A stretch of DNA of 64,000 bases, from assembly GCA_046350255.1 (NCBI GenBank), contig JAXMAV010000006.1, forward strand, positions 62,001 to 126,000, given 5' to 3'. Below are positions 35,693 through 45,041 of this stretch, one piece after another. Under the pieces are notes generated by a model that had not been told where the DNA came from, ran no database searches, and saw nothing but the letters and a program-made list of their open reading frames with translations. Source of the DNA: CALDUY01 sp046350255 (GTDB lineage: Bacteria > Planctomycetota > Planctomycetia > Gemmatales > Gemmataceae). The translations under genes and the position numbers were made by a program. Position 1 is the stretch's first letter, and the number at the start of each line of letters is the position of its first letter.

Positions 35693-37033
35693 TCACCCGG
35701 TGAGGCCTGGCAGATGGCCGGTGCTATCACCCAGCACTGGCATCTTGATGTTCATTCGGTCGAGCAGGGACAGCCAGAGGTTCGTGAGCGGCGTTTCCCG
35801 AGCATACTTAAGATGACGTCCCGTTTTCAGCGTCCCGCCTCCCTTGCCGGCAACGAGAATGGGAAGGTCGTCATGGTTGTGGGCGTTGCCATCGCTGTTA
35901 CCCGATCCATACACGATCATCGAATGATCGAGCACGGTACCCTCTCCTTCGCGAATGCCCTGCAACTTGCCGAGGAGATAGGCCAGCTGACTAACGTGGA
36001 ACTTGTTGATGTCGCGAATCTTGGCCTTCTTTTTCACGTCGTTGCCGTGGTGCGACAGGTCATGATGCCCTTCTGGGACGCCAATCTCGCGATAGGGCCG
36101 GTTGCTGCCCTCGTTGGCCAGAACAAAGGTGCAGACGCGAGTGATGTCCGCCTGGAAGGCCAGCACTATCAGATCGCACATCAGGCGGAGATGATCCTGG
36201 TACACGGCTGGGATGGAGGTAGGTTTGAACCCCTCGGGCGCCTTGACCGGGGGAAGCTTCTCAGCCCGGGCGATGCGCAACTCGAGATCGCGGATGGACG
36301 TGAAGTACTCATCGAGCTTGCGACGATCGTTCGGTCCTAGCTTCTGGGTCAGATCGCGCGAGTCTTCCCGGACGAAGTCGAGAATGCTCTTGCGGATAGC
36401 GTCGCGACGAGTTCGGCCGGCGTCCTGGCTGCCAAACAGGCGCTCGAACACCAGCTTCGGGTTGACCTCCTTGGGAAGCGGCTGGGTCGCACTGCGCCAG
36501 GACATGGTCGAAGAGTAAACGCAGCTATAACCCGAGTCGCAGTTCCCTGCCATGGCGCCGTGCTCGGCACCTATTTCGAGGGAGGGCAGCCGGGTTTGAT
36601 CTGCCAGGCGAGAGGCGATCACCTGATCTACCGAGACGCCGGCTCGAATGTCCGTACCGTCGGTTTTACGCGGCTGACAGCCCGTGAGGAAGGCAGCCAG
36701 TGCGCGAGCATGATCACCGCCACCATCGCCGTTAGCCCGGGCCTTGTCCGCGGTCAGGTTCGACAGGATCAGCAACTGTTCCTTGACTGGGCGAAGCGGC
36801 TCGAGGATGGCTGGCAGGTCAAAGTTGGCCCCTTCCTGTTTGGGTGTCCAATCGACCATGTTCTTGCCATTTGGCACATAGAGAAAGGCGATGCGCGTGG
36901 GCGCGGTCGGAGTGCGTCTGGTGGGGGTTCCCGCTGGCCTGGCCACCACTGGGCCCATGGCTTCTAGCCAGGGTAGCGCCACTGCTGCACCCAGTCCGCG
37001 CAGCACGGTTCGACGCGACAACAATGAACTCAT
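35693..37033 (-). CDS. DUF1552 domain-containing protein
   Basis: 446-residue exported protein typical of Planctomycetes. It has a Tat-like N-terminus (LSRRTVLRGLGAAVALPWLE). The DUF1552 fold begins RIAFLYVPNGKNMVDWTP and includes GDHARALAAFLTGCQPRKTDG, GVSVDQVIASRL and GNSDGNAHNHDDLPILVAGKGGG, similar to DUF1501/sulfatase-like alkaline phosphatase folds. Function is unproven. It starts five bases after the stop of the DUF1592 cytochrome-like gene, so they are surely one operon, the usual partner pair in this phylum. Confidence 0.95.
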   Translation of the reverse strand: MSSLLSRRTVLRGLGAAVALPWLEAMGPVVARPAGTPTRRTPTAPTRIAFLYVPNGKNMVDWTPKQEGANFDLPAILEPLRPVKEQLLILSNLTADKARANGDGGGDHARALAAFLTGCQPRKTDGTDIRAGVSVDQVIASRLADQTRLPSLEIGAEHGAMAGNCDSGYSCVYSSTMSWRSATQPLPKEVNPKLVFERLFGSQDAGRTRRDAIRKSILDFVREDSRDLTQKLGPNDRRKLDEYFTSIRDLELRIARAEKLPPVKAPEGFKPTSIPAVYQDHLRLMCDLIVLAFQADITRVCTFVLANEGSNRPYREIGVPEGHHDLSHHGNDVKKKAKIRDINKFHVSQLAYLLGKLQGIREGEGTVLDHSMIVYGSGNSDGNAHNHDDLPILVAGKGGGTLKTGRHLKYARETPLTNLWLSLLDRMNIKMPVLGDSTGHLPGLTG

Positions 37034-37038
37034 GGAAC

Positions 37039-39378
37039 CTATTCCTTTCCTCGACGCATGCGGAAGGGGAAGCTCTTGACGATTTCGGTCACCAGGACGG
37101 AGAAACGATACTCATTCCGGTCGAGCTGCGCCAGGATGCGTTCGACCGCAGGTCGGTCATAATGCTCCAGGCCGCGCCCCAGGGCGAAGGTCAGCATCTT
37201 TTCAGTCATACACAGGGCCACCAGGTCTTTCTTCTCGCGAAGAATACGCTTCAGCTCGCCGGGTCCGTTAAACTGCTTGCCGTCTGGAAGCACGCCGGAG
37301 GCGTCGATGGCGAACTTGCCCGCATCCACCTTTCGATGTTTCCCGATGGCGTCATAATGCTCGAAGGCAAACCCCAGGGGGTCCATCTTGGCATGACAGC
37401 TGGCGCAGGCCGGGTTTTTGCGGTGCTGCTCCATCTGCTGTCGCAAGGTGCCGGTCAGGATGGCCTTCTCGTTCAGCTCGGGGACGTTGGGCGGAGCCGG
37501 CGGCGGCGGCGTGCCCAGGATCTGTTCGAGTACCCACCGGCCTCGCTTCACCGGTGAGGTGCGCGTGGGATTGGAGGTTACGGTTAGTATGCCCGCATGA
37601 GTCAGGACTCCACCCAGGTCATCTCCCGGTGACAACTCCACGCGAACGAAATCATGCCCACGCAGCGGCTTTCCCCCTGCCCTGGCTGGTTTCTGACCAA
37701 CCCTGGTGCCCAGGGTATCTTGCACGCCGTAGTGAGCACCCAGGCGGTCGTTCAGGTAGGTATAGCGGCCGTCGATGACCTCCAGGATGCTACGGTCCTC
37801 ACGGATCATCTCGGCGAAGAATAGCTCGGTTTCGCGCAGCATGTCGGCCCGAAGAGCCTCGGTGAACGTGGGGAACAACTTCGGGTCGGGATTGTGGATC
37901 TTCAGACGACGAAGCTGAAGCCATTGCATGACAAACTGGTCGATGAGTGCCTGCGACCTGGGATCGCGCAGCATGCGCCGAACCTGGGCATCGAGATTGC
38001 TGCCGAGCTGCTTCTTCTCCGCCAGGTTCAAAAGCTCCTCGTCCGGCATCGACGACCAGAGGAAGAAAGACAGCCGCGAGGCCAGCTGAAACTCATCGAT
38101 GGGATGAGGAGCGGCCTCGGTGGGACGATGATCCAACTCCACCCTGAAGAGAAACTTGGGGGAGACCAGCACGGCCTGCATGGCGAGTGAGATCCCTGCC
38201 TCCCAGCGCTTCTCCTTCTTTTCCGTCGCTTCCGCCAGGGCAACCAGGCGATCCAGTTCCTGAGGCGTCGGTGTTCGGCGATAGGCACGTCGGGCAAACC
38301 GAGCTAGCACCGTACGAGTAGCTTCGCTGGTGGGGGTTCCCGGGGGTAGGCTCAGCAACTTGTGGTGGGTTTCAGGGCGCGTGTCGGCCGGTCCAATCAG
38401 TGCCAACCATTCCACGAAGACCTTGCGTTCCTTGCCATCGGCGGTCTTCGGATTCAGCACGACTACCTGGCCCCGCCTTCCTCCCTTCTCTAGAGGAAAC
38501 GTGACCTCGAAGGTTTCTGGTTTGTCCCGGGAGGTCGCCTTGACCTCGAACGACTTCAACTCTTTGTCGTCGAACTTCAGGGCGATGCGCGGTGGCACCT
38601 TGTCTGGGGATTCCGCATAGACCCGGGCCCGGAAGCGATACTCGCCGCTCATGGTGAGGTTGTACAGCGAGTGCAGCACCCCTCCCCTGCCCTGATCAAT
38701 CGGTCTCCAGCGGATGTCATCGGGCTGCGCTGGTTCGAGCCAGCGCGATGCGACATAGCGTTCGGGTGGCTTGACGGGATCGATGACAATGGCGCGCTGC
38801 AGGATGCTCTCAGCTGCGGCGAGATAGCGTTCGAGCAGGACGGGAGACAAGGTTAACACGTCGCCGATGTTGTCGAATCCGTGTCCCACATCGTCCGAGG
38901 GAAAGTCCTCGGCTGGGTTGAAATCCACCCCGACCAGATCGCGAATGGTGTTATTGTACTCGGCGCGGTTCAAACGACGAATCGTGATTCGCCCGGGGTC
39001 GGGTCGAGTATTCTTCTCCGCCTCGCGAAAAGTGTTCTGGACGGCGGCAAGAAACTGTTCCACCTCGGCCAGGGCGGGACGCGGTCGCGCTGGTGGAGGC
39101 ATCTCGCCCGATTTCACCGCGTTGAGGACGTTCTGCCACAGTTTGCGTTGCTGTACCACCGAGAGATCATCGCGAAACGTGTGCAGCGCCAGGTCGGCAC
39201 GCTTGACCTTCTCCCCATGGCACTGCACGCAATGCTTCTGGATGAAGGCCACGCCTTCCTTGCCAAAGGTGGGCTGCTGTTTCGCCGGGGCCGCATCTCT
39301 GGCCCGAGCAGGTATCTGACTAGTGGTGCTCGCCAGCGCGGCAAGAAGCATGAAGAGTATGGCAACGCGAAGGAACAT
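37039..39378 (-). CDS. DUF1592 planctomycete cytochrome-like protein (DUF1587/1592/1588/1585)
   Basis: 779-residue secreted protein. A signal peptide (MFLRVAILFMLLAALAST) is followed by a single haem-c motif CVQCH within FIQKHCVQCHGEKVKRADL. The DUF1587 part (ITIRRLNRAEYNNTIRDLVG) comes next, then a carbohydrate-binding-like region, DUF1592 (RFARRAYRRTPTPQELDRLV), DUF1588 (RAGILTVTSNPTRTSPVKRG) and C-terminal DUF1585 (CMTEKMLTFALGRGLEHYD). PACASCHAKMDPLGFAFEHYD adds a second CxxCH. ATG at 39378 gives the signal peptide; the frame is open 20 codons upstream. A role in periplasmic oxidation of complex carbon is often proposed for this family but unproven. Confidence 0.95.
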   Translation of the reverse strand: MFLRVAILFMLLAALASTTSQIPARARDAAPAKQQPTFGKEGVAFIQKHCVQCHGEKVKRADLALHTFRDDLSVVQQRKLWQNVLNAVKSGEMPPPARPRPALAEVEQFLAAVQNTFREAEKNTRPDPGRITIRRLNRAEYNNTIRDLVGVDFNPAEDFPSDDVGHGFDNIGDVLTLSPVLLERYLAAAESILQRAIVIDPVKPPERYVASRWLEPAQPDDIRWRPIDQGRGGVLHSLYNLTMSGEYRFRARVYAESPDKVPPRIALKFDDKELKSFEVKATSRDKPETFEVTFPLEKGGRRGQVVVLNPKTADGKERKVFVEWLALIGPADTRPETHHKLLSLPPGTPTSEATRTVLARFARRAYRRTPTPQELDRLVALAEATEKKEKRWEAGISLAMQAVLVSPKFLFRVELDHRPTEAAPHPIDEFQLASRLSFFLWSSMPDEELLNLAEKKQLGSNLDAQVRRMLRDPRSQALIDQFVMQWLQLRRLKIHNPDPKLFPTFTEALRADMLRETELFFAEMIREDRSILEVIDGRYTYLNDRLGAHYGVQDTLGTRVGQKPARAGGKPLRGHDFVRVELSPGDDLGGVLTHAGILTVTSNPTRTSPVKRGRWVLEQILGTPPPPAPPNVPELNEKAILTGTLRQQMEQHRKNPACASCHAKMDPLGFAFEHYDAIGKHRKVDAGKFAIDASGVLPDGKQFNGPGELKRILREKKDLVALCMTEKMLTFALGRGLEHYDRPAVERILAQLDRNEYRFSVLVTEIVKSFPFRMRRGKE

Positions 39379-39610
39379 GCGGTGGGATTCCCTGATGCAG
39401 GTAGCGAGGTTGGTCGGAGGCAGGAGCACGAAGGCCAAGGCGGCATGGATGGTAATCCTGCCCTATTCTAGATCCTCTGGCCGGACGGTACCAAGGCAAA
39501 TTCTCGCCGAGACCATTCTCGGACCAGGAGGGTGCCGAATCGCCCTGCTGACTGTAGAATCATGCCCGTGGAACCTGCAGAGAAATGACACTGGCCCAAC
39601 AGGTGACTGC

Positions 39611-40345
39611 ATGCGATGGGCGCCCGTCCTTGGTCTGGTTTTCTTCCTCGGGATGGCCTTCTCCTCCGCGAAGGAGTCGCCAGCCTGGATCGAGCTAACT
39701 GGCGACCAGGCGAGTACCGCATGGAAAGGTGGTCTGGGAGGCTGGCAACTGGTTGGTGGGGTGTCGGTCGCCGATAAGAACCCGCGTCGGCTGAGTGTGG
39801 AGTCTGGCAATGGCATCCTGGTCAACGGGAAGAATGGCCGCGAACGCGATCTGCAGACCCGGGAGGCATTTGGCGATCTCGAGCTGGAATTGGAGTTCTT
39901 TATTCCGAAAGGGTCTAACTCTGGGGTGAAGTTCCACTCGGTCTACGAGATCCAGATCTGCGACAGCGCGGGGAAGAAATCTCTGACGGGAAGCGACTGT
40001 GGCGGCATCTACCCCCGAGCTCAGCTGGCTCCAGTGTATCGTCACATCGACGAAGGCATCGCCCCCCGGACGAATGCTTCCAAGGAGCCAGGTCAATGGC
40101 AATCGCTGCACGCCATCTTCCTGGCTCCGCGGTTTGATGGCGATGGGAAGAAGACAGCTAACGCACGCCTTCTACAGGTTTCTCTCAACGACCAGTTGAT
40201 TCACAAGGATGTGGAGCTGAAGCACCCGACCGGCCATAACTGGACCCGGAAGGAAGTGGAGAAGGCCCCGTTGCTGCTCCAGGGCGACCATGGGCCCGTA
40301 GCATTTCGCAAAGTGCGAGTCCGCCCTTATATAGCCCGGCCGTGA
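39611..40345 (+). CDS. DUF1080 (3-keto-disaccharide hydrolase-like) secreted protein
   Basis: 244-residue protein with a signal peptide (MRWAPVLGLVFFLGMAFSSA) and one concanavalin-like jelly-roll domain of the DUF1080 family. Recognisable segments are WIELTGDQASTAWKG, LETREAFGDLELELEFFIP-like QTREAFGDLELELEFFIP, GSNSGVKFHSVYEIQICDS, GGIYPRAQLAP, PGQWQSLHAIFLAPRFDGDG and a C-terminal ILLQGDHGPVAFRKVRV-type strand. Some family members hydrolyse 3-keto-glycosides. ATG at 39611 is chosen because the signal peptide begins there. It is divergent from the DUF1592 operon and 55 bp upstream of the aspartokinase gene. Confidence 0.93.
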   Translation: MRWAPVLGLVFFLGMAFSSAKESPAWIELTGDQASTAWKGGLGGWQLVGGVSVADKNPRRLSVESGNGILVNGKNGRERDLQTREAFGDLELELEFFIPKGSNSGVKFHSVYEIQICDSAGKKSLTGSDCGGIYPRAQLAPVYRHIDEGIAPRTNASKEPGQWQSLHAIFLAPRFDGDGKKTANARLLQVSLNDQLIHKDVELKHPTGHNWTRKEVEKAPLLLQGDHGPVAFRKVRVRPYIARP

Positions 40346-40400
40346 TGGCATCGGGTGGGAAACGAACTCGTAGGGTACCTGGAAAGCAGGAGTGAGATCC

Positions 40401-42209
40401 TTGGGTCTGGTTGTGCAGAAGTTCGGTGGTACCAGTGTTGCCAACGCCACCCGTATCATGGCGGCCGCCCGGCGAGCCATTCGCGCGCATCAAGAGGGGA
40501 ACCAGGTGCTGGTGGTGGTCAGCGCTCGCGGCGATAAAACCGACGAGCTGATCGACCTGGCCCGGCAGCTCACTGATCGGCCTCCAGCCCGGGAGCTGGA
40601 CATGCTCCTGGCCACTGGAGAGCAGGAATCAATAGCGCTGTTGGCCATGGCCATCCACACGTTAGGGGAAAAGGCTATCAGTCTCACGGGGGCTCAGGTC
40701 GGTATTCTGACCGATCACACCCACGGCAAGGCGCGCATCAAAGAGATCAGCACCGAACGGATGCGCCGCGCCTTGGCGGAACGTCAGATTGTCATCGTGG
40801 CCGGCTTCCAGGGTATCGATACGGAGTTCAATATCACGACGCTGGGCCGCGGTGGGTCTGACACCACGGCCGTTGCCCTTGCCGCGGTGATGAAGCACGA
40901 TCCGACCGCCAACGGTTCGAGCCAGACCATTAGCTGCGAGATTTATACTGACGTCGATGGGGTCTACTCGACCGATCCTCGCATTGTTCCCGAGGCCAAG
41001 AAACTTGAGCAAATCTGCTACGAGGAGATGCTCGAACTCGCCTCGGCTGGCGCCGGGGTGATGCATTCCCGGTCGATCGAGTTCGCCATGAAGTTCGACG
41101 TGCCGGTCCAGGTGCGCTCGTCGTTCTCCGACGTCGAGGGAACCTGGATTGTGCCGGAAGCGCCCTGGATGACGCAACAGCCGGTCTGCGGGGCGGCTCT
41201 GGTCAAGGATGAGGCGCGGATCACACTCACCGGAGTGCCCGACGAACCTGGCGTTAGCCATCGCATCTTCCAGACCGTGGCCGACCGCAACATCGTTGTT
41301 GACATGATTGCTCAGAACGTGGGGCAAGGCGGCAAGGCTTCGATTGGGTTCACGGTGCCCGCCGGCGAACTGCGGGCCACACTGGAAGTACTCGGTCCGG
41401 TAGCACGGCAGTTAAAAGCCACCCTGGAGCACGACGCGGAGGTTAGCAAGGTTTCCATCGTGGGTGTCGGCATGCGGACGCAATCCGGCGTGGCCGAACG
41501 CATGTTCCAGGCGCTATCCGCCGAGAACATCAACTTGAAGATGATCACGACGGCAGACATCAAGATCTCTGTCCTCGTCGATCGCCGAGATGGCATTCCC
41601 GCGTTGCGAGCCGTCCACCGGGCCTTCAATCTGCACCAGAATCGCCCCGGTGCCGGCATTGCCGTACCTGGTCCTCTGGTGCCTAACGCCGGATCTCGGC
41701 ATGATCTGGCTGCGCTGAAACAACGCCTGGCTGACATGGAAGGCATCCTCGTCTCGGATGTTCGGTTAGATGTTTCCCAGGGGCGGATCACACTGATCGC
41801 CCTGCCCGACCAGGCTGGGAACTGTCATTCGATATTCCAGGCGGTCGCCGCCGACGGCATCAACGTGGACATGATCGTGCAAAACCTGAGTTCGGGCCTC
41901 CCCGAACTCTCCTTCAGTGTTCCTTTGGTGCATCTCGACCGTGCACTCGAACTCACGCGCCAGGTGGGACAGACCATTGACCCCGGTATCCAGGCGGTGT
42001 CCGATCCCAACATCGCCACGGTGAATGTGCTGGGGGTGGGCATGCGTACGCACACCGGGGTCGCCCGGCGGATGTTTGGTGCGCTGGCCGCGCGCGGCAT
42101 TAACATTGCGATGATCAACACGAGCGAGGTACGCCTGAGCGTGGTGGTCGATCGCTCCCGTGCCGAGGACGCAGTGACCGCCCTGAAAGAAGAGTTTCAG
42201 GTTCCGTGA
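40401..42209 (+). CDS. lysC: Aspartate kinase with duplicated ACT regulatory module
   Basis: 602-residue enzyme phosphorylating aspartate, first step towards lysine, threonine and methionine. The kinase domain has VVQKFGGTSVANATRI, VVVSARGDKTDEL, FQGIDTEFNITTLGRGGSDTTA and DVDGVYSTDPRIVPEAKKL. After it come two ACT pairs: VSIVGVGMRTQSGVAERMFQ and, about 160 residues later, VNVLGVGMRTHTGVARRMFG. That makes four ACT domains, against two in most bacterial enzymes; four are known in cyanobacterial types. TTG at 40401 is preferred: AGGAG lies eight bases upstream and the protein then starts GLVVQKFGG. GTG at 40392 is the alternative. Confidence 0.95.
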   Translation: MGLVVQKFGGTSVANATRIMAAARRAIRAHQEGNQVLVVVSARGDKTDELIDLARQLTDRPPARELDMLLATGEQESIALLAMAIHTLGEKAISLTGAQVGILTDHTHGKARIKEISTERMRRALAERQIVIVAGFQGIDTEFNITTLGRGGSDTTAVALAAVMKHDPTANGSSQTISCEIYTDVDGVYSTDPRIVPEAKKLEQICYEEMLELASAGAGVMHSRSIEFAMKFDVPVQVRSSFSDVEGTWIVPEAPWMTQQPVCGAALVKDEARITLTGVPDEPGVSHRIFQTVADRNIVVDMIAQNVGQGGKASIGFTVPAGELRATLEVLGPVARQLKATLEHDAEVSKVSIVGVGMRTQSGVAERMFQALSAENINLKMITTADIKISVLVDRRDGIPALRAVHRAFNLHQNRPGAGIAVPGPLVPNAGSRHDLAALKQRLADMEGILVSDVRLDVSQGRITLIALPDQAGNCHSIFQAVAADGINVDMIVQNLSSGLPELSFSVPLVHLDRALELTRQVGQTIDPGIQAVSDPNIATVNVLGVGMRTHTGVARRMFGALAARGINIAMINTSEVRLSVVVDRSRAEDAVTALKEEFQVP

Positions 42210-42251
42210 TCCCCTGCCCCGCCGATCGCTTCTACTTCGAGGGAATAACCC

Positions 42252-43523
42252 ATGCTTCGTTACGCTGCTTTGCTAGTGGGTCTGCTGGCAGCCTTGGTGG
42301 CAGTGAGCACCACCCCGGCCGCACCCGAGCCTACTGGCAAGGCCGGGACCAACTGGCCATCGTTTCGTGGCCCTCTTCGAGACAACATTTCTCCGGACAA
42401 GGGGTTGCTGAACTCCTGGCCCAAGGCGGGGCCGCGCCTGGTCTGGAGTGCCAAGGGGATGGGCGTGGGCTACTCCTCGGTTAGCGTGGCTGGGAATCGC
42501 GTCTTCACCATGGGAGACCGCGCTGGGGCTTCTTACATCTTCGCCGTCTCCCGTATCAACGGGAAGCCGCTTTGGTCGGCGCGAGTGGGACAGGCGGGTG
42601 GGGAGTATCCGGGGACCCGTTGCACCCCCACGGTAGAAGGCGACCTGGTCTATGGCCTGGGTCAGTTTGGTGATCTGGTGTGTGTGAATGCCAACACCGG
42701 CAAGGAGGTCTGGCGCCGGTCATTCAAGCGCGACTTTGATGGACGACATGGCCACTGGAATTTCACCGAATCTCCTCTCGTGGACGAGGACCGGCTTATC
42801 TGCACGCCTGGGGGCGAAGATGCGTCCATGGTGGCCCTGGACCGAAAAACGGGCAAGGAGATCTGGCGCTGCCCGGCCAAGACTGTGGCCGGCTACTCCT
42901 CCATCGTGATATCCCAGGCCGCAGGTGTGAAGCAATATGTCACGCTCACCGCCGAGGGGACCATCGGCGTTCGAGCCAGTGACGGCAAGTTACTGTGGCA
43001 CTATCGGAAGCTCGCCCCGAACACCGCGAATATTCCCACTCCGATCGTCCTGAACGATCAGATTTTCACCTGTGCCGGGTATGGCAAGGGAGGAGCGCTA
43101 CTCACGCTCAAGGCCGAGGGTGACAGCGTGGAAGCTCGCGAAGAGTATTTCAACCGACGCCTGAACAATAAACATGGTGGGGTGCTCATCGTCGGCGATC
43201 ACCTCTTCGGGGACACCGATGACAGCGGACGGCCCTACTGCGCGGAATGGAAGACCGGAAAGATCCTGTGGACCCGAGACACCGACGTCGGCCAGGGCCA
43301 GCAGTCCGCCTCGTTAACCTACGCAGATGGTAAGCTCTTCATCCGCTATGCGAATGGCTGGGTTTCTCTCGTGCCGGTGTCCGCCGAAGGCTACACCGAA
43401 AAGGGCAGCTTCAAGGTGCCGAACGGGAGTCACAACTGCTGGGCGCATCCCGTCGTGATCGGTGGCCGAATGTACATCCGCGAGATGGATGTGCTGTGGT
43501 GCTACGATGTGAAGGGGAAGTGA
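42252..43523 (+). CDS. Secreted PQQ-binding-like beta-propeller protein
   Basis: 423-residue protein with a signal peptide (MLRYAALLVGLLAALVAVS) and repeated propeller blades with tryptophan-docking motifs such as NTGKEVWRRSF, KTGKEIWRCPAK, SDGKLLWHYRK and KTGKILWTRD. The N-terminus of the mature protein, NWPSFRGPLRDNIS, is the frequent planctomycete 'WPSFRGP' opening. These proteins resemble quinoprotein dehydrogenases and BamB but usually lack a demonstrated cofactor; function unknown. GAGGGA precedes the ATG. It is 42 bp after lysC and ends in a strong terminator. Confidence 0.93.
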   Translation: MLRYAALLVGLLAALVAVSTTPAAPEPTGKAGTNWPSFRGPLRDNISPDKGLLNSWPKAGPRLVWSAKGMGVGYSSVSVAGNRVFTMGDRAGASYIFAVSRINGKPLWSARVGQAGGEYPGTRCTPTVEGDLVYGLGQFGDLVCVNANTGKEVWRRSFKRDFDGRHGHWNFTESPLVDEDRLICTPGGEDASMVALDRKTGKEIWRCPAKTVAGYSSIVISQAAGVKQYVTLTAEGTIGVRASDGKLLWHYRKLAPNTANIPTPIVLNDQIFTCAGYGKGGALLTLKAEGDSVEAREEYFNRRLNNKHGGVLIVGDHLFGDTDDSGRPYCAEWKTGKILWTRDTDVGQGQQSASLTYADGKLFIRYANGWVSLVPVSAEGYTEKGSFKVPNGSHNCWAHPVVIGGRMYIREMDVLWCYDVKGK

Positions 43524-43541
43524 TACCTGCAGGTACGTAGC

Positions 43542-43582
43542 AAAGCCCAGCAGGCGAGGGAATCGCCTGCTGGGCTTTCTCG
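43542..43582. terminator. Strong rho-independent terminator between convergent genes
   Basis: AAAGCCCAGCAGGCGA at 43542-43557 pairs perfectly over 16 bases with TCGCCTGCTGGGCTTT at 43563-43578; the loop is five bases and TCTCGTT follows. It separates the PQQ-propeller gene (+) from the glycine-zipper gene (-). Confidence 0.92.
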
Positions 43583-43599
43583 TTCGATTCTGGTTTGCT

Positions 43600-44166
43600 T
43601 CAGCGAGCGCGAATGTAGGTGACCCCAAAGCCGATAGGAGGAGGTGGCGGCGGTGGCTCGACCACGTACACCGGCTGTACTGGGACAGCGGTGTAGACTC
43701 GACGCACAGGCCGCGAGGCGGTAGCCTGCATCTCCCGAATCACTGGTTCGCGGACTCCACTGCTGGTCAACCGGACCAGATCATCGGCACTAAGATGGTA
43801 CACTGACCCGGAAGCGCGGATCTGATTGACGATCACGTCGTCGGACACCCCGGTGGCTGTAAGTCGGATGACCTCCTCGGTGCTCAGTGGTGGCTGGCGC
43901 ATGGCGGCGATTGCGGCGGCCTCGCGGCGCTCCCGGCGATCCTCAGAAGCACCCATGGCGCCTCCCGCAGCCATTCCGGTGACAGCGCCGATGGCAGCGC
44001 CAGCACCAGCATGACGGGGACCTCCAATCAACGCCCCCAGCAGGGCTCCAAACGCACCACCTCCCACCACACCCTGCTCGGTGTGGCTGCATCCGGCGGC
44101 AATCAGGGTCCACACACACATTCCCCAGAGAAGGAATGAGCGTGGAGCAATGAATGATCGTTTCAT
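43600..44166 (-). CDS. Glycine-zipper lipoprotein
   Basis: 188-residue exported protein. The N-terminus is a lipoprotein-type signal ending LIAAGC at C26. A glycine-zipper stretch follows (GGGAFGALLGALIGG, GAGAAIGAVTGMAAGGAMG), a membrane-inserting helix hairpin. Then two related 30-residue units appear: STEEVIRLTATGVSDDVIVNQI and SADDLVRLTSSGVREPVIREM. A polyproline tract (VVEPPPPPPPIG) ends the protein. Planctomycetes often have this layout; function unknown, probably envelope-associated. It lies downstream of another secreted-protein gene (86 bp). Confidence 0.85.
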   Translation of the reverse strand: MKRSFIAPRSFLLWGMCVWTLIAAGCSHTEQGVVGGGAFGALLGALIGGPRHAGAGAAIGAVTGMAAGGAMGASEDRRERREAAAIAAMRQPPLSTEEVIRLTATGVSDDVIVNQIRASGSVYHLSADDLVRLTSSGVREPVIREMQATASRPVRRVYTAVPVQPVYVVEPPPPPPPIGFGVTYIRAR

Positions 44167-44252
44167 CCCGAAGTCCTCATCCCTGACGATCTGTGGGCGG
44201 GATACCAGATGCCATCAAGGCGGTCAATCCCGCGATACAATCGGAGACAATT

Positions 44253-45041
44253 TCAGGGAAAGATGGCGACGAGGGCGACCACGACAGCCAGTTCAACCAT
44301 GCTGCCACGCACGGTGACCTCGGGCGGATAGAGCATGAAGGGCACTGGGTCGCCTGGTAAACAGTAGCCCACGTTGCAATCCACACCGCACGGGTCGATG
44401 CCCATGTGCATGGGAAGCGTGGCTAGATCGAAAAAGAACTTACCCGTCGAGACAACAGGCTGAATGAAGCCGAGGTCCCAGCCATAGCGTTCGGCGTTGA
44501 TATCCTGGAACAGCAGCCGACCGTAGCAGGTGTAGTTTGGCTCCACCACCATGGCACGACGTGGCCAGACGCTCCCACGACCCTGGTAGGATTCGCGCGA
44601 GAGGATCGGTTCGTCGGGGAACAGGACGATTTCACTGGGATCGCGCTGTTTGGTTTCCTGACGAATCCGCTCCTGTAGTTTCGCATCGGAATCAAGGCGG
44701 GAAATCCGCTCCAAACCCGGTGGATCGAGCTGGATCTGGTACTCCTGCGGGCGATCCTCTGGAAGACCCTCGCCGCGCTGGTACTTGACCGGCACCACCG
44801 AGGAGGCCACCGGCGACCTGGCTCCCTGACCGGGAGTTCCTCCCGTAGAAGTCCAACGCGCCTGGGTCGGCACAGAGGACGACACGGTTGGCATGGATGT
44901 CAGGTTCGATGCACGCTGCTGCGCCGAAGCCGATGCCGGCGCGAGCAGGGCCAGCGTCGCCACGAGGCTACACAGCGTCGCTACCGTGCGAATCGGACCG
45001 CGAGCTGTAATTGGGTGCTTCCTGCGTGATGGCGATGTCAT
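44253..45041 (-). CDS. Secreted protein of unknown function overlapping guaB
   Basis: 262-residue protein with a signal peptide (a hydrophobic stretch TVATLCSLVATLALLAPASA cleaved near AQQ) and a Ser/Thr/Pro-rich linker after it. The main part holds PEDRPQEYQIQLDPPGLERI, LFPDEPILSRESY and a cysteine-rich segment GIDPCGVDCNVGYCLPGDP; a short hydrophobic C-terminus closes it. I know no family name. ATG at 45041 has AGGAGAG nine bases upstream, which puts the first 74 bp inside the 3' end of guaB in another frame. No later start keeps the signal peptide, so the overlap is probably real. Confidence 0.75.
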   Translation of the reverse strand: MTSPSRRKHPITARGPIRTVATLCSLVATLALLAPASASAQQRASNLTSMPTVSSSVPTQARWTSTGGTPGQGARSPVASSVVPVKYQRGEGLPEDRPQEYQIQLDPPGLERISRLDSDAKLQERIRQETKQRDPSEIVLFPDEPILSRESYQGRGSVWPRRAMVVEPNYTCYGRLLFQDINAERYGWDLGFIQPVVSTGKFFFDLATLPMHMGIDPCGVDCNVGYCLPGDPVPFMLYPPEVTVRGSMVELAVVVALVAIFP

